DNA of 64,000 bases from Ascochyta rabiei (GCF_004011695.2 NC_082407.1:372001-436000), one strand, 5' to 3'. Positions 1 to 12,700 are shown, counted from the stretch's first letter. Notes: generated by a model not told the origin, from the letters alone. Translations and numbers: made by a program.

Positions 1-480
1 AAACCGTTTTCTAGTCGCTTGTTTAACCCTGTGTTTCCTAATAATAAGCTCTTAGATTATTCCCTATCTGCTTATTTAGAGATTCTTACTAGATAATGGT
101 AATAGTAAGGTCTAAAAAATTGTCTGTTTGCTTTAGAGCTAATAACATTGTGCTGCCTAGAGAAAGTTACTTTTACCCTTACTTTTACTAGGCGTTTAGC
201 TATCTATATAAGCTGCTTACCTACTTAATTTCCTCTATTTCTTCAACTATCTCTAATAATATAGCTGTAAGTATACCGTTTTCTATTTACGCGCTTTCTA
301 GACCTATCCTAGTTACTTTCCTTAGTGTTTTATTAGGTTTTATACTTTCTTACAGTCTGCTAGCTATAGGCAGCGTCTATTTAAGCTTCTAGTATTGTTT
401 TAATAGGCTTTATGTGCTTATTATTAAGCTTCCTAGACCTATTTACCTACTCTTTTTAGCCTTTTACTTACTTTTTATAT
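1..480. repeat. AT-rich decayed repeat, family unknown
   Basis: The composition is RIP-like: TA steps are dense, CA and TG rare, and all frames are broken by TAA and TAG. I recognise no protein motif here. It is probably the left continuation of the element that carries the Thr/Pro-rich frame beginning near 485. Confidence 0.5.
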
Positions 481-484
481 AGAA

Positions 485-1262
485 AGAATCTAAAGCTAAG
501 CGTAAGCAGCGCACTGCCTCTACCTCTACTACTCTTACCTGCTACTAAGCTGCTACTACTACTACTATAGGCTTACCTAAGCCTAAACCTATAACTATAA
601 CTACTACACTATACCTCTATACTTTTAGGCTCTTATACTCTAGCTTACTTTTCTATAAGCTTACTACTACCCCCTACACGCTTACCTCTACCCCTAGTTT
701 AGCTTTAGCTAACTAAGCTTCTTTTACTAGGCCCTTAGGCTCTATAGACATCGCTGCCCTATACGCGCCCCTTAGCCCCCTTCTAGCTGCTCTTACTACC
801 TACGCTCTTACCCTTACCCCTACCTCTACCTCTACCCTCTCTACTATTACTACTACAACTACCTCTACTATTACTACTACTACTCTTGCCTACACTACTG
901 CGCTCCCTACCCCTATTCTAGCTACTTCTGCTACTACTACTGCGCCTCTACTACCCCCTCTATAAGCTTATAACCTAATATAGGGTACTTATAAGGTTAT
1001 TCCCTATAAGGCCTACGTTAACGCGCTTATAGTAAGTAGTTTAGTGCTAGTATATATTAATAAGGTTAGTAGCTAGAGTAGGTACTGCTAGCGCTATACT
1101 AAGGGGTACTTATACTACCCTCTATAGGTCTTTATCTTTATAGAGCTTATAAAGAGTAGACTAATAGCTTATTTAGTAACGTTTAGCTTAAGCTATTTAG
1201 GATTAAGCTAGTAGAGAAGCTTATTTACTTAGGTAGAGTAACAACTTCTATAAGTAATTAAG
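485..1262 (+). pseudogene. Decayed Thr/Pro/Ala-rich ORF with basic start
   Basis: One frame can be followed for about 260 codons and is broken only by TAA and TAG. It starts with a basic stretch (ESKAKRKQRTAS), goes through a long low-complexity part rich in Thr, Pro, Ala and Leu, and ends in a more complex segment including AYVNALIVSS and a SRYC-x-RYTKG motif that may be a remnant of a Cys-containing zinc-binding site. It reads toward the 3' end of the minus-strand Copia polyprotein starting near 1,560. The family is not recognised. It could be a gag-like or accessory protein of a transposon, or a captured host gene. Confidence 0.4.
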
Positions 1263-1559
1263 ATCCTTATTCTTTCTATTAGCTAATAAGCTTGTAGTAG
1301 GCAACTAACCTACGCTGCACTATCTGCGTAGTAAAGAACCTAGCTAGAGATAGGTACTTATTTTAAGTACTCTTCTTAGCTAGGTTAGTTAGAGAAGCTT
1401 CTATATACCTATAGGGAGGGGGCTATTCTCTCTATATATAGTTATAGGAATTTATTAAGCTCTATAGCTACTAGTTAAGCGCTTGGAGCTGCTACTAGTA
1501 GTTGTAGAAGCTTATGCCTATTTAGAGAGAGGGCTATCCTCCCTAGCAATACTATAATC

Positions 1560-4500
1560 TTCTACTCCTCTATTAACTTACTTATTTTCTTTATAATTTA
1601 TACTAAACAGGTTTAAATATAAGATAAAGCACTTATAAGCCTACCTAGGAAGCGCTTTTATAAGACTGTTAGCTAGCATCTTACTTGTTTTAAGATATAT
1701 TACTTAGAGATTCCCCTTAGTATACTCTTATTTTAACTATATATTTTAGATATCTATATAGTGCAGCTAAGTAGTAAGCTACTTACTCTCTTCTACTATT
1801 AATTAGATTGTTTGTTAGTTATTATAGAAAATCTCCTACAGTACCCCTATATCTAGCTAAAGTTTATACAAAAATTGCTTAAAAGCTGCTACTTTCTTAG
1901 CTACGTGCTCTAACGCTAGCAATTTAGCTTCTGTAGTTAAAGTTGTTACTATTAATTAACGTGCTGCTTTCTAGATAATTAGACCACTAAAGAGCTACAT
2001 AATATACCCCTAAGAGAAGTATCTAGTCTTCTAATTATTAGTAAATAACGCGTCCCTATAGATAAGTTATTAGCTACCTTAGTAAGCACTATAGCGTATC
2101 TCTAGATACTTAGTTTAGTAGAGGTAAGCTATAACCTAAGCTGCTAACTTAAAGTAAGTAGCTCCTAGGTTAGTTAGATAATAGAATAGCTAGAAGGTAG
2201 TATATACTATATCTAGCTAGATTATAATTACTATATAAAGTATAGAACCTACACGCTCTTATAAGGCTTTAACTTCTTGTTTTAAAGCTTGCCTGTTATG
2301 CTTAAGCAGCTCTTCTGTTAGAAACAGAATTATAGAGAAGGACCTCTTCTCTACTACTCTAAATTTAGTAGTAAGCTTGTTAATATAGGTGTTGTGCGTA
2401 TATGTAATAGTTTTTATAGCTTAGTTACAGATAATACGTACTCCTATGAACTACTTAGTAGCTCTATAGTCTTCTATTTAATATTTAGCTATTAAAGAGC
2501 TTATAAGTTTCTCTGTAGCTACTTAATTATCTCTATAGAAGGCTAGTAGAATATTATCTATATAGAATAGTAGCACTATCTAGCGTTTAGCGTTATAAAA
2601 CAGGTAAGGTTCTTCTTTTAATATAATAAGGCCGAGCTGTTAGAGGGTAGCTAAAAGCTTCTTATACTATAGAATAGGTAAATTACGTAATCTATATAGA
2701 GTCTATAGAAGTAGAACTACCTTCTCTAGTTTTATAAAGCTATCTAGCAGCTTACAGAGCACCTAGGGTTAATACTTATAGCTTACGTTAAGAAAGGCAC
2801 CTATAACGTTATACTAGTAGAGCTCTAGGTTAAATTAGGCAGCTATTACTACTATAGTGTAAAAAGACCTAGAGGCAAGTGTTATAGCGTAGGTTAAGAT
2901 AATTAAATCCTTAGCCTGTAGATCTCTGCGTATACAGATTCTTACCTTATATTTAAGAAAGTAACTATCTTAATCTAGCTTATATATAAAGACCTATTTA
3001 AGTAGTAGAGGCCTAGCTAAGGCGCTTACTTAGTCTATTTCTTTCTAGGTTCTCTTTTCTATAAGTGTGGCTATCTCTTTCTTATAAGCCTAGTAAAATA
3101 GAGCTTCTAGTAGGTAGTAGGTAAGATCCTTTTATTTCTTTAGTAAAGGTAGGAGCTTATTACAGTGCGTGCGCTGCTCTAAAGGGATTTTTTCCTTCTT
3201 TAAGACAGACGCTATAAGCACTACGTAGATAGTAATAAGCTCTCTTCTACTTATACTATATTTATTTGCATGTTTAAATAGTAGGTAGATAAGCTAGAAG
3301 TACCTGTGCTTTCTTATAGAGCTTATTACTAAGTACTATCCTACTCTATCCTTATAGTATTAGTAGGTTTATTACGCTTATAGTTATCTATCTAGCAGCT
3401 CTACCTTATAGCTAGACTCTAGACTCTCTATTAATATAAGCGTCTTATTACTACCTTATCTGCTTCTATTATCCTTTAAGAAGGTATTAGAACAATTAGT
3501 AATACAGGTCTTAGTAGATCTTCTTCCTTAAGATTCTTATTATCTACTAGCACGCTCCCTTCCTAATTAGGTAAGTGCACTTCCTGTAAGCCGTTAGTTA
3601 GATTCTCCTCTTTAGAAGCTTCCCTACCTAAGGCTAGTAGCTCTAGCTTAGGCGTTTGGTTAGAGAATAGAAGGTCTATTTCTTAGTGTTGTTCTGTACA
3701 GATCTCTAGTAGCTTACTAGCTAAGCTTACTACGCGTACAGTCTCTGTCTTAGAAGCTCCTTTATTACTAGACTAGCTATCTAGTAATTAAGATTACTCC
3801 TAAGTGTTACCCCTAAGCTAATGCTTAGAGGACTTACTAAGCGTTAGGTCTCTATTAGGGAGCTTAATTGCTTCTCCTGCGTTTATAATCTCGCTAGGTT
3901 TATAGAGAATTTCTACTACTACCTCTACTTTTTTAGCGCTTATAGTAGTAGATTTATCTACTCTATTATAAAAGAGCTTCTTATTAAAGGTTACGTTATA
4001 CGTTATTATAACCTAGTTAATTATAGAGACCTATATCTAATAGATGTAAGATGCTTAGTACTCTATATAGTAGCTAATATGCCCCCTTAGAGTAACTTTA
4101 AAGCCCCTCTAATTACGCCTAGCTACTTGTTCCTTATTTAAGGGGTAGGCTTAGCAGCTGTAGGCGTAAATCCCGCTCTAATTAGGTCTTAAATCTACTG
4201 TTGCTACCCTTACCTGCTCTGACTTATACTATAGAAATACTAAGTAAACTAGAGATTAAGCTTCTTATTTAGGCTCTGTAGCTTATATGCGTGCAATAGG
4301 CTTATATTATAGAGCTATGCTGCCGCTACAACAATCTCTAGCTAGAGCTTCTAGGGTAGGTTTACTCTACTCCTTATCTTAATAGATTTTGTAATTATCT
4401 CTTAACTAGCTCTTTCTACTTCTCTATTTGGCTTATATATGTATAGAGGAGAGAGATCTATATCTATTTTCTAATTAAGCGCCTAGTGCTTATATGCTAA

Positions 4501-6530
4501 GCTCCCTTTCTATAGAAGTGTTACTATATTATTATCTTAGCTAATTTTATAGATTTAGAGCTTATACTAGGTATATACCTAGCTTATAAAGTTTATAAGA
4601 ACCTATATAATCTCTAGTTACGTTTTACCTTATAAAGTAAACATAAAGAGCTTCCTACTATAGTACTTCTTAATTATAAGCGTCTATAATTTGCCTTCTC
4701 TACCTAACGGCATATTAAATAGGTCCTAGCTAACTCTCTAAAACAGTTATACTAGTCTCTCTCTCTTTCTCTATAAGATTACTTACTTAGCGTAGGTTAT
4801 TAAGTAAATCTTATAATCTTTTTAGAGCGTTCTGTTAATATACACGCTGCGCGCTCTTTTTACTAGTACTTAGAGAGCTTCTAGGCCTAGATAACTAGCT
4901 TAGGTGTGCTACAGCTACTTAGGTAAGCTACGTAGATAGGATTTATAAGAGCGTTTTGTTATTACTACGTTAAGAATTAGAGAATAGAGAGAAAGTAGCT
5001 TATATTTAAAGAAAGTAAGGTTATAGGCGCGCTAGAGAGTAGCACATACAACGCTTCTATTAAGATCTTTAATATATCCTACCTAAAGGAAGCTGTCTAG
5101 TCCTAAGTACTAAACTCCTTTCTTCTAGAGGTAAGCTTCTAAGATTATGTTAACATAGAAACCCTCTACTACTACAACGTCTTAAAGAAGCAGGTCCTTA
5201 GTATTTAGGCTGCGCTTTCTATATAGAGCGTTCTTAAACAAGTAAGCTTCTTATCTAGAGATAGAGAGTGCCTAGGTACCTACTTCTACTATGTTAGTAG
5301 GCCTAGCAGGGCAAAAAGATCTAGGTACTAGCTAATTAGCGCTGTTAACTAGGTGCGTAGTAGCTCTATTGTCTAAAATAGTACTATCTGTTAATAGATA
5401 AGCGTTAAAATCCATAAGGTTATATACTCTAGATCCTACGTTCTCTACTAGATTTGTTATTAATTTTAGATTAATTAGAGCTGCTTAGACATTGCTAGGA
5501 AACTCCACTTTCTTAGTTTAGCTAGTAGCGGCTAAAGTAATAGCTAATAGAGCGTTTGCAGTCTATCTAAGCTACTTTATTACCTTTTAGGTTTCCTTAT
5601 ACTCTTAGTATCTAAGCCTTTAGTAAGTCTCTTACTTATTCTTTTTACTTATCTAAACAGGTAGTAAGAAGCTCCCTCTAACAGCAGTTTTAAGGAAATA
5701 GTAATTAGTAGGCTTCTATTTATAGGTCTTGCCTTTTTGTTTACAAGGGCAGACGTATTCTAAGAAGCTGCTAGTATTGTTCCTAGAGCTCCTGCCTGCG
5801 TTATTTTAGCTAGATAGAGCGTCTAAGCAGGTACTAAAGGTTATAAAAACGCCTAGGTTATCTTTACCTAATCTTATAGTATACTTATATATTAACCTAC
5901 TAAAGACCCTTAAAACCTAGTTTAGATTAAGCGTTTTAAGCCCTAGAATACTGTCCTAGATAATCCTTTAGCTTATTATGCAGGCCTACTCTAGAGTAAT
6001 CTAGTAGCTTAAGGTATCTAAGAAATCTTATATAGTAAGCTCTCTAGTAACCTTAGAGAGCTTATGTAACTTAGCTTATATATATAGGTATAACTATTTC
6101 TAATACTAATCCTATAGAGTAGCTTAGCCTTACCTAGCAGTTTCTAGGTGCTGCCTAAACTCTACTCTAACCTAGTTTTTAGTACTTATATCTATTAGAG
6201 TAAGCTCCTCCTTTAGGGCTTATATAAGCGATTATAGCATTATAGTGTTTTAGGTAATAAGCTTTACTATTACTAGTAATAGAATTACTAGGCTTACTGT
6301 AGTATTAACATAGTTCTAGAGCTTCTAAAGGCTCTTAGCCTTAGCTGCCTACTTGCTCGCTCTTATTTTATACCTAAGGAGCTCTTAGTTATAGGTCTTA
6401 AGGATTATTAGGCCTATAGAAGGCTTGTTAGGTTAAGCACTCTAGGTTTAGGTTAATTAAGCTAGCAGTTAGGTAGGGGCAGAGCCTATAATAGGTAGCC
6501 TAAGGGCTCTATTATGCATCTCTAGGGCGT
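1560..6530 (-). pseudogene. Copia gag-pol polyprotein relic
   Basis: The best anchor is reverse transcriptase: reading down from about 2,580, the frame gives VLLFYIDNILLAFYRDN, which fits the Copia YVDD box with the catalytic pair changed to DN. About 20 codons on come KYxIEDY and KxFIGVR, the usual Copia motif pair after YVDD. The gag part (about 6,530-5,400) reads DLDAKDALEMHNRALRLP and then a helical, Gln/Leu-rich region. Stops are TAA and TAG at positions where Gln or Trp are expected. No functional product is possible. Confidence 0.7.
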
Positions 6531-6567
6531 CTTTAGCGTCTAGATCTACTAAATCCTATATGTTATA

Positions 6568-6622
6568 ACGTACTCCACAGGTAGGCAGATTAAACGGGTA
6601 AGCAGATCACTCTGCTAAGACC
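6568..6622 (+). repeat. Left TIR of pogo copy A
   Basis: It begins ACGTACTCCACAGGTAGGC and is the inverted counterpart of 8,376-8,430. It contains two degenerate tandem blocks, AGGTAGGCAGATTAAA and GGGTAAGCAGATCAC. Confidence 0.85.
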
Positions 6623-6696
6623 ACACCAAATTTCTACCCTATTATAGCTTGTATTAGCCCACTTTAGCCTTGTATACAGTAGTGCAGTACATAATA

Positions 6697-8349
6697 TTAT
6701 TTAGAAACATCTTCTACAGCCTTCTTACATATATGTAAGTTATGTAAAATATTGTAGCACTTTATACAGCGTCTTTAGGTTACTTCCCCTCCTTTAGCAC
6801 GCACTCGCTTCTTTGCCTTCTTACCATTACTACGCACCCTAAACTTAGTTAGAGTAGTTAATCAAAGGCCTTCCTTAGCTGTTAGGACTCCCTCCTGCTG
6901 TAATTGCTTTCTTTTATGCGATTTACGTCGCGTAGCAGCCTTATTTGCTGCTCGAAGCCTAGTAATCTCCCTTTAAGCTAACACTAGCTTGTGCGCTACT
7001 ATAGCTGCGCCTTTAGTAAGCTTTTTAAAGGCCTTAACTATTAAAGTTAGTAAGCTGCTTGCATGCCTTTAAATCCTCTCTTAAACTAGCGTTGATTACG
7101 ACCCTAATTGCAGGGTAGTGCTTAGGGTTTAGGACTGCTAGGGCTTATCTTCTACAGTAGGTAGCGGTAGAGTACGTAGGCGGACATCAAGACCTATTAT
7201 AACCCGTTCTAGGTTAAGGGGGACTATTCTAGCGCCTTAGAAGCCTCCTTAGATATTGCTAGAAGTAAATGTCTCCTTATAGGCGTCTATAAAGCATAGT
7301 AGGAACTTAGTTTTAGTAATATAAGTAATGTAGTTATATATAAGATTCTTAGCTTAGCGCCTATATACCTTCTTTAGAGGGGTAAAACAACCTACATCTA
7401 GTAGTTGTAAGAGGTAAGATAAGTATAGAGGCATACACAGTGTAACAATCTTTACTTCCTTATAGTATTATTAGAAGTTAAGGGAGTTATAGCTCTTATA
7501 GCTGTTAATAAGGAGCAGCTAGTATACTCCTTAGGTGCGCGTCTTTGTATAGGCATTAAAGTACTTTAACTAGTCTAGACTAAGCTTGTTAGTAGTCTAT
7601 CTGTTCTTAGAGACTCTAATAACCCAGTTATAGGGCAGATTGTCCTCTTTGTACTAGGTAGAGAGGTAGTTACAGCCTTTAAAGATAATAAAGGGTAGAA
7701 TAGCCTACTCTATGCCACTAATGCCCTATATAACCGTTGTCCACTCTTAATTACCCTACTACACTGCCTTTAGCCGTCCTCAACGCTCTAAGCCTGTAAC
7801 AACTGCTCCTGTTAATATCTAGCCTATTATAAAGCCTGTCTTATTAAAGTTGTATGTGTTATTATCCTAGATGCTATACTTAGCTTTAACATTTGCTACA
7901 AGCCTAAACTAGCCCCTAATAATCTCTAGATCCTTACAGAGGGCTCTCTTGTAGTCGTACTTGCGATTAAACCTTACTTTAAGGTTAGGGCGGCACTTAA
8001 CAAACGTGTTAGGCTAGTTTATGCCAACATAGCCTATATTACGCTTAGCACGCAAAGAATTAGCTATATTAGCTACAGCAGCCAGCTAAGGGGCAAATCC
8101 TTATGCATCTAGCTTAAGGATGTACTTAGCAATTACGTTCTTCTTAGTCTGGTCTATAATCTGTTAAACTAGCGTACAATTAGCTCGTGTAGGTTGTCCT
8201 GTGTATTAAGTGTGTAGTATGCTGTAAGATGCGTTATATATAGCTGCAGCGCGTTACATAGTAAGCATTGCGTCTTATTTAATTGCCTAGAGCGCAAGCT
8301 GTATCGCAGCTTCTCTTAAGGGCGTAGATTAATGTTGTTGTTAAGGCAT
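6697..8349 (-). pseudogene. Pogo-type transposase relic, copy A (CENP-B HTH plus DDE)
   Basis: The frame starts at ATG 8,349 and ends near 6,697, about 551 codons, the same plan as copies B and C. The family has an N-terminal helix-turn-helix, a Tc5/CENP-B-type DNA-binding domain and a DDE endonuclease domain; the middle domain aligns with MRAKRNLGPIS in copy B. Many TAA and TAG codons interrupt it. When active it would have cut and pasted the element at TA sites. Confidence 0.8.
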
Positions 8350-8375
8350 TGTACAGTAAGGTAGAGGTTTAGTGT

Positions 8376-8430
8376 AGTCTTAGCAGAGTGATCTGCTTAC
8401 CTGTTTAATCCGCTTACCCGTAGAGTACGT
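8376..8430 (-). repeat. Right TIR of pogo copy A
   Basis: Reverse complement of the left TIR with a few transition differences. It ends GAGTACGT and is followed by target-site TA. Confidence 0.85.
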
Positions 8431-9167
8431 TAAAGCTTAGCGTGCTACATATGTTAAATAAACCAATTAGGCTAATTAGACCTTAATTTAAGTTAATAGG
8501 GTCCTGTTAGGATACCTAAGAGAGCTTAGGCATTATAGGTAACTAGCTTACCTATAGTAGCAGTCGTAGAGTTAGAATAAAAAGATAATTAGGCAAAATT
8601 AGAGCAGTTAAGTAATGTCTAATAAGCTTGCTGCTAAGTGCGTAGGGAGATCTACTATGCTTAGGAAGTTAAGCTTATAACTATAACAGAGCTTAGAGGA
8701 CTATACCTAGGTAATTAATTAATTTAATTAGTGCCTATTTATTCTGTGTGTAGTACATTACTTAAATATAAAGGGAATATTAGAGATTATATAATCTTGC
8801 GTAAAGGAGCTTTATAGGCTTATCTTAGAAGCTTAGTAGCTAATTTTAGAGTAGAAGAGCAGCTTAGTAGTAATCTACATGCTCGGCCTAAGAAGAGAGC
8901 AATCTACTAGGTAGCTACCTGCTCGTCTGCGCGATATAAGAAGATACTAGAAGATAGGCACCTTACTAAAGGTATAGATATCTCTATATAGACTCTATCT
9001 CTCTTCTCTACTATAGTAGAAGGACTTTATAGTAATATTAGCTAGAATTAGATTTAAATAAGTACTATTAGGGCTATACTATATAATTAAGGATAGAATA
9101 ATTATCTTCTTCTATATAGACAATATTATAATTACATACTACCTAAAGTACAAATAAGAAGTAGATA

Positions 9168-9243
9168 ACGTGTTTTACTACTAAGTAGTCACTACTACTA
9201 AGTAGTTACTTCTTACTAAAATTACGACTATTATAGACTATTA
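9168..9243 (+). repeat. Left TIR of element D
   Basis: Matches the reverse complement of 12,625-12,700 with few differences. It contains a 17-bp tandem pair, TACTACTAAGTAGTCAC then TACTACTAAGTAGTTAC. Confidence 0.85.
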
Positions 9244-10445
9244 CTACTACACTACAACACTATACTAATAATTACTCTAGCCTAATATACTATTTAGAAG
9301 CGTTACTATTATCTATATCTATAATTTCTACTATATAGGTATATATATTATAGCTAGTCTTACTATAATACCTATAGTGCCTCTTCTTATATACCCTCTT
9401 TATAGGCTGTTTAGCTACCTCTCTACTACTATAGTTCTTCTTAGCTATTAAATCCTATATGTTACCTACTATAAGACTCTTCTCTATTTAAATATACTTT
9501 CTTTTATAACTACACTACTCTATTAGAGTAGCTATTACCTTATAAATACTAGCTAGTTTCTATACCTATAATACTAAATTAAAACCTATAATAGCTATAC
9601 ATTTTATAAGTAAATAAACAGCCTATAGAAGAGAAAAGACTAGTAATTCTCTATACCTTTATATACGCTTATAAACTAGTATTAATTACACCTCTATCTT
9701 CTTTAAGGTAGCTAGCGTTTTTAACTTCTATAGGGTAGCCTCTAGTAGTAGAGGTGTTAGTATGCAAAGCACTATATTAAGCTTTAATAGCACTTACTCT
9801 AGGTTATAGGGTACTAAACTAGAGCCTCTAAAGCTTACTAGGATATTTTCCTTTATAATTGCCTTATTAAAAGTAATATAAAAGGCTAGTAAGAACGTCT
9901 CTTTCTTAACTTATATAATAGAGTACCTTACCTAGCTACTAATCTTAGTAGAGTATACCTGCTTTAAAGGGGTAAAACAGCCTATATTAAGCAGCTAAAG
10001 TAGGTATAATAAGTAAGAAGGTATATAGAAACTAATAATCTTCTATTTCATATAGTACTTATAGAATTTATAGCTCTAGTAGCTCTTATAGCTATCTATA
10101 ATTAGTAGATAGTATATGCCTATAGTACGCTCCTTTATATATATATTAAAGTACTTTAGCTACTTTATACTACGCTTATTTATTATCTAGCTATTAGTAC
10201 TAGTCTTAATTACCTAGTTATAAGCTAGTTCTGTATACTAGCTTAATATAAGGACCTTACTACTAAAGATAATAAAGGGTAGAATAGCCTACCTACTAGT
10301 GTAGATGCTCTAGATAATTATAACCTAGTTATAATTACCTAGCTATATCTTCTTAGAATTACTTTACTTCTTAGAGCCTATAAAGACTATCTAAGCAGCA
10401 ATTATACCTATTATAAAGCTAGACTTATTAAAGTTATATATACTA

Positions 10446-10500
10446 ACGTACCCTACAGGCGAGCCGCTTAACGGGCGAGCCGCTTACTTTTGCTAAGCCC
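10446..10500 (+). repeat. Left TIR of pogo copy B
   Basis: Inverted counterpart at 12,255-12,309. Contains two tandem blocks of about 16 bp with core GCGAGCCGCTTA. Confidence 0.88.
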
Positions 10501-10573
10501 TTACTAAACTCCACCCTATTATGGCCTAAAACAACCTAGTTTAGTGCTGTAAAGTGCAGTATAGCCTGTAATA

Positions 10574-12229
10574 CTATTTAGAAACTACTTCTACCTCTTT
10601 CTAACACGTTCGCGCGTTGTGTCCTGTCTGATTGCACTGTCCACAGCGTCTTTAGGAGGGCTTACCTCCTTTAGCGCGCACCTGCTTCTTTACCTTCTTC
10701 CTATCACTACGCGCCCTAAACTCCTTTAGAGTTATTAATTACAGGCCATCCTTAACTGTTAGGGTCCCTTCTGCCTAAACTTGCTTTCTTTTGTGTAATT
10801 TTTGTTATATAGCTGCCTTATTAGCAGCTTAAAGCTAAGTAATCTCCTGTTGCGCCAACACTAGCTTATGCGCAATTATTGCTGCCCCTTTTACTACCTT
10901 CTTAAACGCCTTAACTATAGAGGTAGGCGAACTATCTATATACCTCTAAATCCTTATCTTTACAAGCGTTAATTACAACCTAAGTTTAAGGGTGTTGCTT
11001 AGGGTTTGCGACTGCCAGAGCTTGTTGTTAACAGGTAGTGGTGGTGATAGAGTGCGCAACTTCACATTAAGGGCTATTATAACCTAGTCTAGGTTAAATA
11101 GGACCAATCCAGCACCTTAGAACCCTCCCTAGATGTTCTTAGAAGTAATTACAGCATTATAGGCGCGTATAAAGCATGGCAGGAACTCTGTCTTTATAAT
11201 GTAGTTAATCTAGTTATATATAAGTATTTTAGCTTAGCGCCTATACGCCTTCTTTAAAGCAGTAAAACAACCTACATTAAGGGGCTGTGTAAGGTGTAAT
11301 AAGTAAGGAGGCAAACAGAGAGCAATAATCTTGTTATCCTTACAGTATTGCTGGAATTTAAGAGAGTTGTAGCTCTTATAACTATTAATAATAAGTAAAT
11401 AGTAGGTGCTAATAGTACGCTCCTTTGTATGCCTGTTAAAGTGCTTCAACTAGTTAAGACCAAGCTTGTTGGTAGTCCAGCCGTTATTAGAGACTCTAAT
11501 AACCCAGTCGTAAGGCAGATCCTCTTCTTTGTACCAGGTAGAGAGGTAGTAGTAGGCTTTAAAGATAAGGAAGGCTAGAATAGCCTATCCTTTGGCATTA
11601 ATGCTCACTATAGCCGTAGCCCACTCTCAGTTGCCTGGCTAGATAGCCTTTAGCCGACCCTGTCGTTCTAAAGCTGTAACAACTGCTCCTAGGGAGATCT
11701 GGCCTATTATAAAGCCTGTCTTGTTAAAGTTATACATGTCTTCATCCTAGATGCCATACTTAGCTTTAATGTTAGCTACTAGGCTAAACCAGCCCTGTAG
11801 AACCTCAGAATCCTTACAGAGGGCTCTCTTATAGTCGTACTTGCGATTAAACTTAACTTTAAGCTCTAGGTATTGCTTAACAAACGTACTAGGCCAGTTT
11901 ACGCTAATAGGGCCTAGATTACGCTTAGCGCGCAAAGAATTGGCTATAGTAGCTACATCTAAAAGCTAAGAAGAAAATCCTTACACATCTAGCTTAAGAA
12001 CATGCTTAATAATTACCTCCTCCTTATTGTTGTCCAGCTTCTGTAAGTTAGCTATAGAATCTGTGCGTGAAGGTCGTCCTATATATTAGTTGCTTAGTGT
12101 CTTTTAAGGAACCCTGTAGATAGCTGCAGCGCGTCGCTAAGAGAGATTCGCGTCTTGTTTAAGAGCCTAGAGCGCAAGCTGTATCTAAGCTTCCTTTAAC
12201 GCGTCTAAATGGTGTTGTTGAGAAGACAT
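10574..12229 (-). pseudogene. Pogo-type transposase relic, copy B
   Basis: ATG at 12,229 (MSSQQHH...) to a stop at 10,574, 552 codons, identical in span to copy C. The DNA-binding domain is readable at 11,935-11,747 (MRAKRNLGPISVNWPSTFVK, RKYDYKRALCKD, ANIKAKYGI), a Tc5/CENP-B-type helix-turn-helix. The DDE domain is readable at 11,449-11,234 (KDNKIIALCLPPYLLHLTQP, LNVGCFTALKKAY); in this family the usual wording is LPPHxSHxxQPLDVGxF, so the Asp of LDV reads Asn, a G-to-A change. TAA and TAG stops separate the blocks. Confidence 0.85.
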
Positions 12230-12254
12230 TAGTGTAGGAGGAGAAGTTTAGTGG

Positions 12255-12309
12255 GGGCTTAGCAAAAGTAAGCGGCTCGCCCGTTGAGCGGCTCGCCTGT
12301 GGGGTACGT
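12255..12309 (-). repeat. Right TIR of pogo copy B
   Basis: Inverted counterpart of 10,446-10,500, with the same two tandem blocks. Confidence 0.88.
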
Positions 12310-12624
12310 TATATATAGTAAGGAAATTATTAGCTATTTCTTACACTATAGTTCTTATAGCGCCTATTTCTTATATATCTAGCTTAAGTATACGTACTAC
12401 TATTACCTCCTTCTCTATCTTATCTAGCTTACTTAAGTTAGGTTAATAGTTATATTAGGTGTACTTTCTAGCACGTTGTTATACTAGCGTTGTTTAGAGA
12501 ACGTTAAATACTCTAGATACGTGTTTTATAGTATTAGAAGAGGTAGCTTAGGTAGCCTAGATAGTAAGGTAGAGTATACGTTTATTATAGGTTAATTACA
12601 TATTATATTATAGTAGTATTATTA

Positions 12625-12700
12625 TAATAGTCTATAATAGTCGCAATGTTAGTAAGGGGTAACTACTTAGTAGTAGTGACTGCTTAGTAGTAAAACACGT
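12625..12700 (-). repeat. Right TIR of element D
   Basis: Reverse complement of the left TIR, including the 17-bp tandem pair. Confidence 0.85.

Larger units (their letters stand above)
6568..8430 (-). mobile_element. Pogo/Fot-type DNA transposon, copy A
   Basis: The element is 1,863 bp long, flanked by TA on both sides (6,566-6,567 and 8,431-8,432), with terminal inverted repeats of about 55 bp beginning ACGTACTC. Length and termini match copies B and C in this window, which are 1,864 bp each. It lies within the minus-strand Copia element. It is RIP-altered but keeps moderate GC, so it is probably younger than its host element. Confidence 0.9.
1540..8600 (-). mobile_element. Ty1/Copia retrotransposon, RIP-decayed, carrying pogo copy A
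   Basis: Copia-type protein signals read on the minus strand in the order gag (near 6,530-5,400), integrase (near 5,300-4,300), reverse transcriptase (near 3,300-2,450), RNase H (near 2,150-1,600). Pogo copy A is inserted at a TA at 6,566, just upstream of gag, so sequence from 8,431 rightwards continues the element's 5' side. LTR borders could not be fixed because of decay. The right border against the plus-strand Copia element is approximate. The element is inactive. Confidence 0.65.
10446..12309 (-). mobile_element. Pogo/Fot-type DNA transposon, copy B, nested in D
   Basis: 1,864 bp, flanked by TA (10,444-10,445 and 12,310-12,311). Inverted repeats begin ACGTACCCTACAGGCGAGCC and end CAGGCGAGCC-complement plus GGGGTACGT. 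The left TIR carries the pair AGGCGAGCCGCTTAAC and GGGCGAGCCGCTTAC. It is less decayed than D, as expected for a later arrival. Confidence 0.92.
9260..12610 (-). pseudogene. Transposase relic of element D, split by copy B
   Basis: Decayed minus-strand frame in 12,610-12,312 and 10,443-9,260. The part just right of copy B resembles the pogo segment preceding the CENP-B domain (a KxLKLD block, then IANNFL). The gene is too damaged to define start or end. Copy B landed inside it. Confidence 0.5.
9168..12700 (-). mobile_element. Pogo-type DNA transposon D, outer member of a nested pair
   Basis: Inverted repeats of about 75 bp: left begins ACGTGTTTTACTACTAAGTA at 9,168 and right ends TTAGTAGTAAAACACGT at 12,700. 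TA lies on both sides (9,166-9,167 and 12,701-12,702), and removing the element restores the Copia reading frame. Without copy B the element is about 1.67 kb. It is heavily RIP-altered. Confidence 0.88.
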
